64,000 nt of DNA from Pegoplata infirma. Its lineage: Eukaryota > Arthropoda > Insecta > Diptera > Anthomyiidae. This document shows positions 11,562 through 22,667 of this stretch, piece after piece. Where the stretch lies: NCBI GenBank assembly GCA_963921195.1, contig OY992536.1, positions 93,849,007-93,913,006 on the forward strand, read 5' to 3'. A program made the translations under genes and the position numbers. Each line of letters starts with the position of its first letter. Within the stretch, counting starts at the first letter, position 1. The notes beneath the pieces were generated by a model. That model had not been told where the DNA came from. It saw nothing but the letters and a program-made list of their open reading frames with translations, and did not search any database.

Positions 11562-11956
11562 GGTAGAAACAGAACAAGCACGGCACGGGGGACGGTTGCC
11601 GTTGCCAGAGAAAATAGGCCCAAAACAATGACGGAGGACGGCGACGGCAAAAAATGTCATTTGTTTGTTCAGTGGTGCTAACTTTTAATAAAATAAGCGT
11701 AATTTTACGGAAAAAAATCGCTAACCACATAGTCAATGTGGTTAAGTTGGCACTACTGTACGTTCGTTACACCATTGTGAATGAAAAGATAAAAATTTGT
11801 TGTAAAAATGCGGCAACCCTGGAGTGTGAGAGGAAGGGAGAATGAGAGAACCCGGAGAACAAATAAAATAAGTTTTAATTTTTTGCCGTGCCGGTCACGG
11901 TTTTTAACTGTCAAATCGTATGGAAAAAGTCGTGCCGGGCTTGTTCTGTTCATACC
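11562..11956 (-). mobile_element. ~395-bp MITE family D, copy 2 (inverted)
   Basis: Reverse complement of copy 1, with ends GGTAGAAACAGAACAAGC and GTTCTGTTCATACC. It is flanked by the direct repeat TTAAT at 11557-11561 and 11957-11961, the clearest candidate target duplication for the family. With copy 1 it forms an inverted pair separated by about 345 bases. Confidence 0.75.
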
Positions 11957-12611
11957 TTAATGCGGTTTTTAAATAGCGGAGACTATTTGATATCATATTG
12001 ATAACTTCTTACAAAATATAGCTAAATTGCATCGCGTAAATGCGCCCATACTCCAAAAATGGTAAATTTATTTTTTTTTTGTATTTTAGTGTTTTTATCG
12101 GCGTATCGCTGATCACGATTTTGGAAAAAAATTTCAAAATTCAAAATGACGGATCCAAAATGACGGACATGATTTTTGATTTTTTAATTCTTTTCTTATT
12201 GTATTTTTTAGATAATCATTGTCGATTTATTTTGGGTCGTTAATAACGAATATGAGCTCAGACTTTCAGAATTCAAAATGGTGGATCCAAGATGGTGAAA
12301 AATTTAAAATTAAGATTTTTTATATGTTGTCTGCTTTGTCCAAAAACTTTGATTTTGATGGTTTTTCGGATGTTAAAACTGATTTTGGATTTAAAAATTT
12401 TAAATTCAAAAGTTCGGATCCAATATGGTGGATACGCTTTTTTAATTCTTATATAATTGTACTTTAGTTAATCATTGTCAATGTACTGGCGATCGGTAAT
12501 TACAATTATAAGCTCAGATTTTGGCGTATCTAATATGACAACAAATAAAATATTAAGGTTTTTTCTGTGTTGACTGTTTTGGACAATAACTTTGATTTTG
12601 ATAGTTTTTCA

Positions 12612-12850
12612 GGGGGGTAATTGTGTATTTCGATTCGAAAAGAGAAGCTATTCCAACGACATTTTTGGTTCCAATTTAAAGTACCTAAAATTATTTTTAT
12701 TCGAGCGAAAATCTTTTGGCATATTTATGTTTATCCTTTTATTCTTAAAATAAACAAAAAAATATTTTTCTCATAGCGAGTTACATTTTACAAAGGATCA
12801 AAATTTTTCGAATTCGAACAGTTTCGAATCGAATTACACAATTACCCCCC
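12612..12850. mobile_element. MITE with GGGGGGTAATTGTGTA ends
   Basis: Inverted ends GGGGGGTAATTGTGTA and TACACAATTACCCCCC continue into TTCGATTCGAA-like sequence. The flanking sequence joins as TTTTTCAG/AGATGT, which resembles the uninterrupted TTTTTCGGATGT at 12364, so this is an insertion into the older tandem repeat. Length 239 bp, no coding capacity. Confidence 0.7.
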
Positions 12851-12986
12851 AGATGTCAAACCTGATTTTAGAATCAGATATTCGAAATTCAAAATAGCGG
12901 ATCCAATATAGCGGACAAGATATGTATTTAAATTATTGATTAATGTTTTAAAATGTCACTAGGAAATGATTGCGCAACGTTAGAGA

Positions 12987-13144
12987 ATAATCACAATTGG
13001 AGCGGGAAGCGTTTTTCCGCAACTGTTTAAACACGTTTTGTATTAAAACAAAAAACCGCCGCGTTTTTCTGCCAAACTAGATTCAATTCTATTTATATGA
13101 GGACAATTGCGGAAAACCGCTTGCCGCTCCAATTGTGATTATTG
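12987..13144. mobile_element. Short MITE, ~160 bp
   Basis: Inverted ends ATAATCACAATTGGAGCGG and CCGCTCCAATTGTGATTAT are followed inward by GAAGCGTTTTTCCGCAA against TTGCGGAAAACCGCTT. The arms total about 40 bp and are nearly perfect. Confidence 0.75.
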
Positions 13145-13210
13145 TCTTAATCACGAATACGAACTCAAATTTGTTTAAATCAAAATGGCGGATATGTAAA
13201 TTGTTTACAT

Positions 13211-13699
13211 TTCTAAGTTTTTATAAATTCATCTTTTTGCTTTTATCAGAAGATTTTAATAAAATATATATCTTTTAAATCCGTCAAAAAGTTTATATAT
13301 TAAGTGGCGCTTTTGTGGAGATTTTTTATTTCTAATTAATATTTGGCATCCGAAATGTACAAATATTGCTATATTAGCTAACAATTTCATAAAAAATATT
13401 TTAAATGCTATCGCCAAAATGTGCCCGCTTAAATGCGTTTCAGGCTTTAATGTTTATCATTAGAGTTGGACGTTAGTCAAATGAATTACGCGTGATCGAA
13501 AGTAAGCGTGATTCAAATTTTTTGTTCATGAGTAATAAGTAAGTGAGATGTTTTTGTGAATATAATACATTGTCAGAGACATATTGTAATTCGAGGTTTG
13601 TCAATATCGTTTGGACTTTTGTTGAAATCCGCCTTTTTTCAACACCAAAGTATCAATTTCCATAATTTATTAAAAAAAGACATATACCTACTTAATAAT
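13211..13699. other. AT-rich sequence, nothing recognised
   Basis: No gene and no strong repeat except a short TTAAATGCG motif shared with the 9-10 kb elements. Confidence 0.35.
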
Positions 13700-14092
13700 G
13701 GTAGGAATAGAACAAGCCCGGTACGACTTTTTCCATACGATTTGACAGTTAAAAACCGTGACCGGCACGACAAAAAATTAAAACTTATTTTATTTTATCT
13801 CCGGGTTCTCTCAATCTCCCTCCCTCTCACACTCCAGGGTTGTCGCATTTTCACAACAATTTTTTATTTTTTCATTCACAATGGTGTAACAAACGTACAG
13901 TAGTGCCAACTTAATCATATTGACTATGTGATAAGCGATTTTTTTACGTAAAATTACTCTAATTTTACTAAAACTTAGCACCAAACAAACAAATGACATT
14001 TTTTGCCGTCGCCGTCCCCCGTCATTGTTTTGGGCCTATATTCTCCGGCAACGGCAACCGCCCCCCGTGCCGTGCTTGTTCTGTTTCTACTC
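13700..14092 (+). mobile_element. ~395-bp MITE family D, copy 3
   Basis: Same orientation as copy 1 and closely similar to it throughout, with ends GGTAGGAATAGAACAAGC and GCTTGTTCTGTTTCTACTC. Open frames on both strands recur in the other copies and are by-products of the repeat. Confidence 0.75.
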
Positions 14093-14258
14093 TATAGCTA
14101 ACTTCAAAGCCATAAAGTAATCCATCGACCGTTTTGTAGATCTGACATCACCAAAGATAATTGGAAAATTCTGGCAATGCCAAACTAAAGTTCGAACGTA
14201 AAGCAAAGAGAGACAAAAAACAATCTGCATTCCCACTGTAAAACTGGTATCTTCCATC

Positions 14259-14653
14259 CAGTGACGGTCCGTGAAGTTGTCACTGGGTGTTCTCTACTTA
14301 TTTAAAATATCAAAAATATGTATATAATATATATTTTTTTTGGATGTAACGTTCCCGTGATAAACAAGGTTCAGTTTTATTATTTTTTATTAACACGCAG
14401 CCAAAATTCTTTTTTGTGTTTCATTTATTTGCGAAATAATTCTTTTTGTTAATTGTCGATGTGGTGAGGCAACAAAATCACAATAAAATAGAATTTTGGC
14501 TGCATATTATTCAAAAATATACAAAACTAATAACATCGGATCTTTATCTATCTCGGGAACGCATTAGGTCCAGGAAAACATGAATTTTATACTTAAATTT
14601 GCTGTTTTTAAAAATTAGAGAACACCCAGTGACAACTTCACGGACCGTCACTG
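14259..14653. mobile_element. hAT-type MITE with 8-bp target duplication
   Basis: Inverted ends CAGTGACGGTCCGTGAAGTT and AACTTCACGGACCGTCACTG are perfect over about 37 bp. They are flanked by the direct repeat CTTCCATC at 14251-14258 and 14654-14661. An 8-bp duplication and CAGTG-type ends are hallmarks of the hAT superfamily. Length 395 bp, no transposase. Confidence 0.9.
14397..14506. repeat. Inverted repeat nested in the hAT MITE
   Basis: GCAGCCAAAATTCTTTTTTG faces CAATAAAATAGAATTTTGGC across about 70 bases. This may be a small MITE inserted in the larger one or the interior of its parent element. Confidence 0.6.
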
Positions 14654-14661
14654 CTTCCATC

Positions 14662-15365
14662 TCGCTCACATTTCGATTTGTGATAAAATTTCGTAAACAA
14701 TACCATATGGTTTTTGTTTACTACTTTTTCAAACGCCATTTGTTAAGGCATAATTACTTGAGCGAATACGGTTCGGAGACGTGTCAGCTGATACGTTAGC
14801 TTGTATTAAAATAAATGGAAATAGGTACTTAAACGAATACGTGACGTAGTGTAGCTGCCGAACTTTAAAACGATGCAACAGCCCGTCACGCTACAGCACC
14901 GCTACAGTAGCGCTCAAGTGCCTCGGCCTTTAGATTACTCTATGACTCTGGCTTACTTTTTGGCAGTTTATCCCATGTGTTGGACAAACTGGTATGGCTT
15001 TAGGAGAACTTCGCAGAAAAATTGAAAAAATGTTGTATTGGAGTACAAAAAAAAATATTTTGTTTCATAAATTAAAAATATAAAAAAATCCTAAACTTTA
15101 ACTTGAACCTCATGCAAAAAAGTTACAATAAAAAAAATATTAAAGATGAAGAAGTTTTTACGTTTTTATAAGGCCAGAGAAAAATTGTGTTTTTTTTTTA
15201 TATGGAGTCCGACAGATTTTCACGTGAAAACCGAGCAACTTACTTAGCTTAAGATGGAAGGGAAATATTTATTTGCATTTTTTTTCTCATCTTTAACAAT
15301 TTTGTAATTTATTTAAATTTAATGTAATATATTGTAATAATTTGTTTTTCTTTTTCTCTTTACAG
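14662..15365. other. Non-coding sequence upstream of the pum 5' region
   Basis: No repeat family was recognised. The segment ends in a strong pyrimidine tract and AG (TTTTTCTCTTTACAG, ending 15365), a good candidate splice acceptor for the exon that carries the pum start. Confidence 0.4.
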
Positions 15366-16652
15366 TGTAAAAAATTTTGTGAATAAAAAATTCAAATAGT
15401 TTTAACTGAAATTAAAAAAAAATATATATTCAGCAATATCTTTGTATAATCTCATTATTAATCTCATCATTGATTCACCATAAATTGTTCTTCAACACCA
15501 TCACTACTACAACTACTTTTTTGTGTGATATAGTGTTATTTGTAAAAGAATAAAAAAGAAAATACCAATAAAATAAATAAATTTTGACATAAAATAAAAT
15601 ATAACGGTTTCTGATATTTAACACACACACAACAACAACAACAACAAGATCCAAAAAAAGGCAATTCGAAAAAGAATAAAGAAAGAAAAGAATCCAATAA
15701 AAAAATCAACCATTGTCATCTTTTAATGTATTGTGCATCACTTCATTTATCGTACTTGTCGTCGTCGTTGTTCGTCATTTTCCACCTTGTCATTGTGTAA
15801 TTATTTTTGTGTATAAAAAAAAAATTAAATATTTTAAGTATAAAATTTATGTAAAAAAAACAAACAACAATTTAAAAAATTTAATATAATACAAAAGAAA
15901 AATCGTGAACGCGTTCGGTAAATTTTTAAAATCGTAACGTTTATCGTGTAAATGTATAAAAAAAATTGTGTAAATTAACCAAAAGTAAAAAAAAATTAAA
16001 ATAAAATTTTTTAAAAAAATAAATTTTGCAAGTGTATAAAAGAATTAATAAAAAATTAAAAAAGCTTAAATATACCGCTATTTTGTAAAAATCAAAAATA
16101 AAAAATAAAAAAATTTTGATACAACAAAAAAAAGAAGCCCTGCCCAACAAAAATCTTTATAAATAATTTATTCTTCTTAACCACATTGTTAAAAATAACG
16201 GCCTCAAAATAGAGCTGCTATCGACACCAACAATATCCTTTGCCCCCATTGAGTCCACGGTGTCGTCTACACATTTTCAGCCATCATCGTCGGCACCCTA
16301 CTATCAACAACAACAAGGGGCGGCAGCAGCAGCAGCTACAACGCTGCAGCACCAACAGCAACAACAACAGCACCACAACCATCAACAACAACTCCAGCAG
16401 CAGCAACATCATCATCATCAGCAGCAACTACAACAACAACAGCAGCAGCAACAATACCAAAGGCAATCTTTACATAATTTTCTTTTAGCACCCACTTCAT
16501 TATCAACATTGCCCTCTTCTGTTGTACCACAACCGCAATCGTGTAATTCTCCCCTAAACAACAACAACATTTTGTCTGCTAGTCCTACACATCAACAACA
16601 ACAACAGCACCAGACTTCTCAACTTCTACAAGAACAACAGCATACAACACAC
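15366..16652 (+). other. pum: Probable pum 5' UTR or N-terminal extension
   Basis: The left edge is set by the candidate acceptor ending at 15365; a second candidate, ACATTTTCAG, ends at 16280. The first part is A-rich with CAACAACAACAACAAC. It holds short upstream ORFs starting at 15726 (24 codons), 15849 and 15952. After 15952 no ATG occurs in any frame until the inferred start at 16653. From 16167 the pum frame is open and reads as a Q/H-rich, protein-like sequence with mixed CAA and CAG codons, but lacks an ATG. It is either UTR or coding sequence fed by an upstream exon or a non-ATG start. Confidence 0.5.
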
Positions 16653-16910
16653 ATGAAGTTATTGGGTAGTAATGATGATAGACAAGTGCGCGGTGGCGGT
16701 GTTGATCAATCTGTACCGCGCACTCCAGATGATGTTGCTGCTGCAGCGGCCGCTGTAGGCTATGTTTTTCCACGTCCCTCTCCGGCTGGTATGCAACCCG
16801 GTATGGGAAACTCTGGCGGTAATATGCATGATGTTGCTGCTGCTGAATATGCTGCTCAATTTGCTCAAAAACAAGCACGTTGGGCTTGTGGTGATGAACA
16901 TACCATTGAT
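16653..16910 (+). CDS. pum: Pumilio, N-terminal coding exon (partial gene)
   Basis: Pumilio is a cytoplasmic translational repressor that binds the 3' UTRs of target mRNAs such as hunchback through its C-terminal PUM domain, acting with Nanos and Brat. This exon codes for 86 residues from ATG at 16653, starting MKLLGSNDDR. The start, the AAAVGYVF..RPSP block, AAAEYAA.FAQKQ and the final RWACGDEHTID match the Drosophila N terminus as I recall it. The exon ends at a GTAAGT donor (16911), phase 0, and joins 22668. No RNA-binding domain is encoded here; the N-terminal region carries repression activity in the fly protein. The in-frame Q-rich sequence upstream leaves the true start open. Confidence 0.9.
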
Positions 16911-17022
16911 GTAAGTATAGGATTTTTGACTTTTTTTTCCTTTACCCTTTAAAAATGACGGCCATTACTGATATACAAATTTTAAAATACCTTTACAGAT
17001 TCAAACCCAACATTCAGATGTT

Positions 17023-17142
17023 CCAAACGGGATTGGTTTTACTGAATCCCGGGATTCGGGATTAAAGAAAAATTTTCGGGATCCCGGGATTTTCGAGATA
17101 TTTTGAATCCCGGGATTCACGATTTCCCGATTGGAAACCCTA
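17023..17142. mobile_element. Short CCCGGGATT-rich insert with 11-bp flanking repeats
   Basis: The 120 bases between two copies of ATTCAGATGTT (17012-17022 and 17143-17153) are built of GAATCCCGGGATT-type palindromic blocks. The sequence ends in AAACCCTAA. The flanking repeat suggests a recent insertion; the element class is unknown. Confidence 0.55.
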
Positions 17143-17158
17143 ATTCAGATGTTTTTTT

Positions 17159-18005
17159 ATATCCTACACCACTCTGTGGTACAGGGTATAATGAGTTTGT
17201 GCTGAAGTTTGTAACAACTGTAAATATTGGTCCTATACCCACCTTCAAATATACCGATCCAATCAGAACCACTTTTTGAGTCAATTTAGCGATGTCCGTC
17301 CGTTCGTCTGTCCGTCCGTCCGTCCGTCCGTCCGCCCGTACATGTAAACGTTGTGCGCACGATACAGGTCGCAATTTTTAACCGATTCGTCTAAAATTTG
17401 AAATTTAAGCTTATTTTGACACAAGGACGGACGCTTTTAAAATTGGACAACATCGGTCCATGTTTTGACCTAGCCCCATACAAACGTCCCCTTTAAATAT
17501 TGCTCAAATGACCCTAACAACCGTATTTTAATAGGTATCCTTTCGATCCTTTCACAAATCACCATTCAAAGTTTTAAAGAAATCGGACCAGGTCTTCTAG
17601 TAGTTCCCATACAAACAACCCTCCCGATATTCACATAAATCTCTAAAATTTCATAAAAACAGAAAATATTGTAGAAAAATTTTGTTTGTGTGTGTTTAAC
17701 GTGTACTTTGATAACACAATTAAATCTATAATAATCACACCATTTTTTGACTTAGGCCCCATATGAAAATTTCGCCCGATATTCACTTAAATCGGTTGTT
17801 TGGCAACAAATAGATGCCTATTTCACTCAAATTTGGTTTGCGAGTGTTTTCTACACTTATTAAAGATTGAACAATAGACAGACCCAATCGGTCCATGTTT
17901 GGACTTGGGACCCATTTTCCGGGAAACACTGGTGTAGGGTATTATATCGGTCTTGACCGACAATAATTATGTCGGTCTTGACCGACTATAATTTTCTTAC
18001 TTGTT
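17159..18005 (+). mobile_element. mini-me/DINE-like element, type 2
   Basis: Starts CCTACACCACTCTGTGGTAC, carries a long GTCC/GTCT tetranucleotide run at about 17294-17338 and ends GACTATAATTTTCTTACTTG plus T-run. It shares the layout and the TTACTTGTT end of type 1 but differs in body sequence. GGTCTTGACCGACAATAAT is repeated near its end. Fragments of this type lie at 18031-18100 and 19094-19420. Confidence 0.65.
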
Positions 18006-18219
18006 TTTTTTTTTAATAATTAAATAATAATTCCCTACACCTGTGATACAGGGTATAATGAGTTGGCGCTTATGCTTGAGACTATCCTAAACACTATTTT
18101 ATACTCACCTTTATTTTAAACGGACATTTATTTTAAACTCACCTTTATTTTAAACTCCCCTTTATTTTAAACTCCCCTTTATTTCAAACTCACCTTTTAA
18201 GTGAGTTTTTTTATCTGAA

Positions 18220-18400
18220 AATTGGAACTTAAAATTTAAAGTTTTAAGCATCAAATATATTAAATTTTAAAATTGACTTAACCATTTAAAAATGTAATTC
18301 AAAAAGATGAATTTTAATTCGAAGAATCTGTTTGTAATTCAAAAATTCCATTTGTAATTTGAAAATTCTACTTGTGATTTGAAATACCCGATTTAAAAGT
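18220..18400 (+). repeat. Decayed array of the TTTGTAATTCGAA family
   Basis: Irregular 20-22-bp units such as ATTCCATTTGTAATTTGAAA, of the same type as the array at 31970-33295. Confidence 0.5.
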
Positions 18401-18467
18401 CCTTAAAAATAACTGCCATTACTGCAGTATACTGATTGACAAATTTTAAAATACCTTTACTGATTAA

Positions 18468-19045
18468 TAGGGATGAGATTTTCATGCACTAAAAAATCGA
18501 AAATATGCGCTTAAAATATGCGCTAAAAAATTCAAAATATGCACTAAAAAACCTAAAAATATGCACTAAAAAATAAAATGTGTGCAATGAAAATCTTGTT
18601 TTTATAGGAAAAACTTCTTAAAAAGCAAAAAATAACGCCGGGTTTAAATAGTAACATTTAAAACTTTATATAAGCAAGATTTTTTTAGAAATTCAGACAA
18701 TCTGTAAAACAAATTTTAAAGAAAAAAAAAATAATTTTTCTTATTTCCAAAATAAATTTTTAAAACTTAAAATAGTTTTTGAAACAAATAAATTTTAATT
18801 TGTGTTTTTGCTAATTTATGACAAAATATGCAAAAATATGCACTTAAAAGTTGCAAATATGCACAAAATATGCATTTAAAACCAAAATATGCAAAAATAT
18901 GCATTTTCACCAAAATATGCAAAAATATGCAAAAACAAATCGATGCCATTTTAACGCAAATTTCTTGATTCGGAAAGATAATTGGTCGATATCGTTTTTA
19001 GACTATCGACAAAAAACATGCATTTGCATGGAAATCTCATCCCTA
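18468..19045. mobile_element. hAT-type MITE, TAGGGATGAGATTT ends, AATATGCA-rich interior
   Basis: Inverted ends TAGGGATGAGATTTTCATGC and GCATGGAAATCTCATCCCTA are flanked by the 8-bp direct repeat CTGATTAA (18460-18467, 19046-19053). The interior is dominated by repeated AAATATGCA-like motifs on both strands. It sits in the first pum intron. No transposase. Confidence 0.9.
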
Positions 19046-19093
19046 CTGATTAAAAACTAATATTCAATTTTTTTTTAAATAATTAAATTATTA

Positions 19094-19660
19094 TTACCTA
19101 CACCACTGTGTGATACAGGCTTCAATGAGTTGGCGCCTTATGTTTGTGACTACCCAAAATATTATTTTAAACTCACCCATATTTTTTAATTCACCCATAC
19201 TTTAAATTTTTCGGTCCGATTTTGTCCATCTCCAAACTTTACCAGCCTATGACCATAAGTCTAGATCATTTTTTTGACTGTATCGTGTCCACCACACACG
19301 GGCAGACATAATGACTTAGAATCGCTGGAATATCTTAGAATCTATCACTGATCAATAATATACTTTATGAACTATATTTCGATGCGTTACATCTGGAATG
19401 ACAAATCGATTCGAGCGAGTTGATCCCGACCTTCCAAAAATCTGAAAAATTTTCAAAAATCTTTTCGGTCATAAGAATTCATATTCCTCTTCAAGAGCAG
19501 CAAAAATCAAAAAAAAAATAAAATGTTTTTGGCAAAACGCCCTAATGGCCATAGACTAGTAAAGTTCCCGAATGTGCAAAATCAGACCAGTAGGAAAAAA
19601 GTTCTCCTTTAAAAAACTAAAACTACCCCAGAAAAACAGAATTTTTTTATATAATTTATT
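19094..19660 (+). mobile_element. mini-me-like element, decayed mosaic copy
   Basis: Starts like type 2 (CCTACACCACTGTGTGATAC), then resembles the type 1 middle (TCTTAGAATCTATCACTGAT, AAATCAGACCAGTAGGAAAA). The tetranucleotide run is nearly lost. Confidence 0.5.
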
Positions 19661-19956
19661 TGTATATTTGTTTACTAGCTTACCATCCCGGTACTTCGTT
19701 ACCGGTTGTATTGAATATCGGATAATAGAAGAATCAGTATTACTCTATCGATTTCAAAAAATTTCCTTACATAGTCTTTGTTTTATTTACAATAAAATTT
19801 GAATAACTTCGCTAGTACGTCATGCTCGTTCCAGTGAAAAAAGATATTGACAATTTTCTAGCCCTTATATCAAGTTTTGGGATTTTGAGTGAATAAATAC
19901 TTCAGTGAAAAAAGAAATTGGAATAAAAATAATTTTGAGTGGAACAACATATAGAG

Positions 19957-20276
19957 CAATGGTTCCCAACCTTAGATTCTCGCCCCACTGGGGGGAAATT
20001 TCATTGCTTCAGGGGGGCAACGAGCAAATTTTTAAGTTTTTTTTTGTTAAATAAACTAAAAAATATTATTTTAGTTAAATTATTAAGTTGATTGTTGAAA
20101 ACCTTTTCTAAAAACTTTGTTTAAACGATGATTTTAACAAAAAGTCGGCTTATACTAAATTTTGAGTTTTAAAACAAATTTTAAAAATTTACAATTTTTT
20201 TTTGAGTGTAGGGGGGACATTGTAGTTTTCTTGATTTAAAAGTGGGGCATAGCTCAAAAAAGGTTGTTAACCATTG
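19957..20276. mobile_element. hAT-type MITE, CAATGGTTCCCAACCTT ends
   Basis: Inverted ends CAATGGTTCCCAACCTTA and AAAGGTTGTTAACCATTG are flanked by the 8-bp direct repeat ATATAGAG (19949-19956, 20277-20284). The end motif resembles the wide family of hAT ends with GGTTCTCAACC. Length 320 bp. Confidence 0.9.
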
Positions 20277-20329
20277 ATATAGAGAGAAAAATTTGGAGTA
20301 AAAAAATAACCATTTGCCAGATTTTCCCC

Positions 20330-21082
20330 TTAAAATTAAATTTTCCAAAAACTGTTTTTTTTGTGGTAGGTGATCCTAGATTTAAAATATCAAGTTTCTG
20401 AACCATTATTTTTTCAAGAAATATAAGAATAACCAAATTTGAACTTTTTTTATCCCTTTTACGATCGGTCGCGACCCTTAAAACAGAATTTCCAAAAATA
20501 ACTTCTTCTAGCATTCAAAATTTCAGTGCCTAGGATCATTACTTCATGAAATATAAAAAGTATCAAAAAACACTTTTTTACACCTCCAGAAACGGATTTT
20601 TTAAAAAGTACTTTAGCAGAATGATTGTTTTACCGAAGGCTCCTAAGTTCGAAAATTCAGGCTTCTAAGGTCATTGTTAAAGCAATAGAAAAAAAAGTAC
20701 CAAAAGTAGACTTTCTTACCCCCGTTAGAAACGGAATTTCCAAAAAGTACCTCTTCCAGAATGTTTTTTTTTTCGTCACCGATAAATCCTGCATTCCATA
20801 TTTTAATTTTCTAGGATCATTCTTTCAGCAAATATTAAAAGACAAAAAGGATTTTACATTACCTATGTTTCTAGAACCATTACGTCAGAAAATATCAAAA
20901 GTAACGAAAATACACTTTTTCAGCCATTTTAGTCCAAAATGTATTTTTGCCAGAATGTTTTTTTTACCGAATTCTCCTACATTACAATTTAAGGATTCTA
21001 GGACCATTTTTTCAGGAAATATAAAAAGTTTCTATGATTATTATTTCAGGAAATTAAAAAAGTACCAAAAGTATACTTTCGG
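20330..21082 (+). repeat. Strongly diverged tandem repeat, ~120-140-bp units
   Basis: Units begin with AAACGGAATTTCCAAAAAGT-like sequence (near 20472, 20590, 20730). They continue with CTAGGATCATT-TTCA-GAAATATAAAAAGTAC. An open frame of 172 codons at 20625-21143 runs along the array but has no family resemblance. The units end in AAAAGTACC-type sequence, which may have seeded the following 16-bp satellite. Confidence 0.5.
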
Positions 21083-21945
21083 TACTTTTTATAAAAGGTT
21101 CTTTATATTAAAGGTACTTTTTATAAAAGGTACTTTTTATTAAACGTACTTCTTATAAAAGGTACTTTTTATAAAAGGTACTTTTTATAAAAGGTACTTT
21201 TTATAAAAGGTACTTTTTATAAAAGGTACTTTTTATAAAAGGTACTTTTTATAAAAGGTACTTTTTATAAAAGGTACTTTTTATAAAAGGTACTTTTTAT
21301 AAAAGGTACTTTTTATAAAAGGTACTTTTTATAAAAGGTACTTTTTATAAAAGGTACTTTTTATAAAAGGTACTTTTTATAAAATCTTTTTATAAAAGGT
21401 ACTTTTTATGAAATCTTTTTATATAAGGTACTTTTTATAAAATCTTTTTATATAAGGTACTTTTTATAAAAGGTACTTTTTTTAAAAGTTACTTTTTATA
21501 AAAGGTACTTTTTATAATAGGTACTTTTTATAAAAGGTACTTTTTATAAAAGGTACTTTTTATGAAAGGTACTTTTTATAAAAGGTAATTTTTAAAAAAG
21601 GTACTTTTTATAATAGGTCTTTTTATGAAAGGTACTTTTTATAAAAGGTACTTTTAATAAATGGTGCTTTTAATAAAAGGTACTTTTTATAAAAGGTACT
21701 TTTTATAAAAGGTACTTTTTATAGAAGGTACTTTTTATAAAAGGTACTTTTTATAAAAGGTACTTTTTTTAAAAGGTACTTTAATAAAAGGTACTTTTTA
21801 TAAAAGGTACTTTTTATAGAAAGTACTTTTTATAAAATGTACTTTTTATAAAAGGTACTTTTTAAAAAATCTACTTTTTATAAAAGGTACTTTTTATAAA
21901 AAGTATTTTTTATAAAAGGTAATTTTTATAAAAGGTGTTTTTCGC
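21083..21945 (+). repeat. 16-bp palindromic satellite, GGTACTTTTTATAAAA
   Basis: About 50 head-to-tail units. Adjacent units form GTACTTTTTATAAAAGGTAC, which is an inverted repeat with a single mismatched pair. The first 300 bp are nearly perfect and the later part has scattered substitutions and small deletions. It lies in the first pum intron, about 720 bp before the exon acceptor. Confidence 0.95.
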
Positions 21946-22269
21946 CTTCTGCTAATGTTCCATTGACAGATTTTTGGGTGAAGTCTTGCTTTAACCCTTC
22001 GTACAAGTATATTGAGAATAAAAGATCTGCAAAAGTTCTATTTTCTACATTATTTAAAAAGTTTTAAGGCAAAAATGAAATGTTGCTTATCAAGTTTTTA
22101 CAATAAGCCCTTCAATTGTAAGTTCAAAAAACGACATTTTATAATTCCTAGGTCCAAATGCAGGACTTTCAACCTCCTCTAGCATGAAAATGTTTCATAT
22201 GTTTAAAAAAAAAAAAAACATTTTAGAAGTTTTTTTTGTTAATAATTACAAAAATATTGTCTTTTATGG

Positions 22270-22400
22270 CACGACATAAGCACTTCAAGATAGGGGTTGG
22301 GTCGCTATAAAAAACATGTTTAATGGATTTTTGTTCTAAACAACATATCCAAATTTTTAAAGATCAGAGGGGGACGCTAGGAAGACTTCCCTTATAAGTT
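22270..22400 (+). repeat. Fragment of dispersed element, also at 46845-46925
   Basis: Shares AACAACATAT..AAATTT, AAGATCAGAGGG and GAAGACTTCCCTT-TAAGT with the segment at 46860-46925. No coding content. Confidence 0.45.
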
Positions 22401-22667
22401 CAAAAGTGATCTGATTAAGTTCAGCTTTTATTACGTTACCAAATTACAAGTCGAACGACTGCAAACAAAATGATATTTAAATATTTTTAATTTTCATGAA
22501 TTATGAGTGAGCTATGTGAATATTGGGAGAGAGTGCGGAGTACAAGTACAACTGAACTGATTTAGTTAAAATTTGGAATGTTGATTTTTGAAAACAAAAT
22601 AAATAAACCTGCCGAATTTCGAAAGGATAACCATTATAAAAAATATCTTTCTTTTTTCTCTTTTTAG

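Larger units (their letters stand above)
12040..13210. repeat. Decayed tandem repeat with AAAATGGCGGATCC motif
   Basis: Motifs of the type CAAAATGACGGATCCAAAAT recur near 12145, 12275, 12410, 12890 and 13180. They lie in longer similar surroundings (TTAATTCTTnTnTTATTGTA, AATCATTGTCnAT, GAATATGAGCTCAGA). Spacing is irregular because of decay and two MITE insertions (12612-12850 and 12987-13144). No coding frame is credible. Confidence 0.5.
16911..22667 (+). other. pum: pum intron, 5757 bp
   Basis: Bounded by GTAAGTATAG and TTTCTCTTTTTAG. It contains a 120-bp insert with an 11-bp flanking repeat, two mini-me-like copies, two hAT MITEs and a 16-bp satellite (listed separately). No internal exon was recognised. 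Confidence 0.85.

Noticed and set aside
10767..13999. Several 60-115-codon frames sharing the same peptide stretches
   Set aside because: All lie in the three copies of the ~395-bp MITE and are conserved only because the copies are recent.
16336..16878. Minus-strand and alternative-frame ORFs across the pum exon
   Set aside because: They are shadows of CAG/CAA and GCN repeats in the real coding strand.
20625..21143. 172-codon open frame on the + strand
   Set aside because: It runs through a diverged tandem repeat and into the 16-bp satellite, with no recognisable domain and biased composition.
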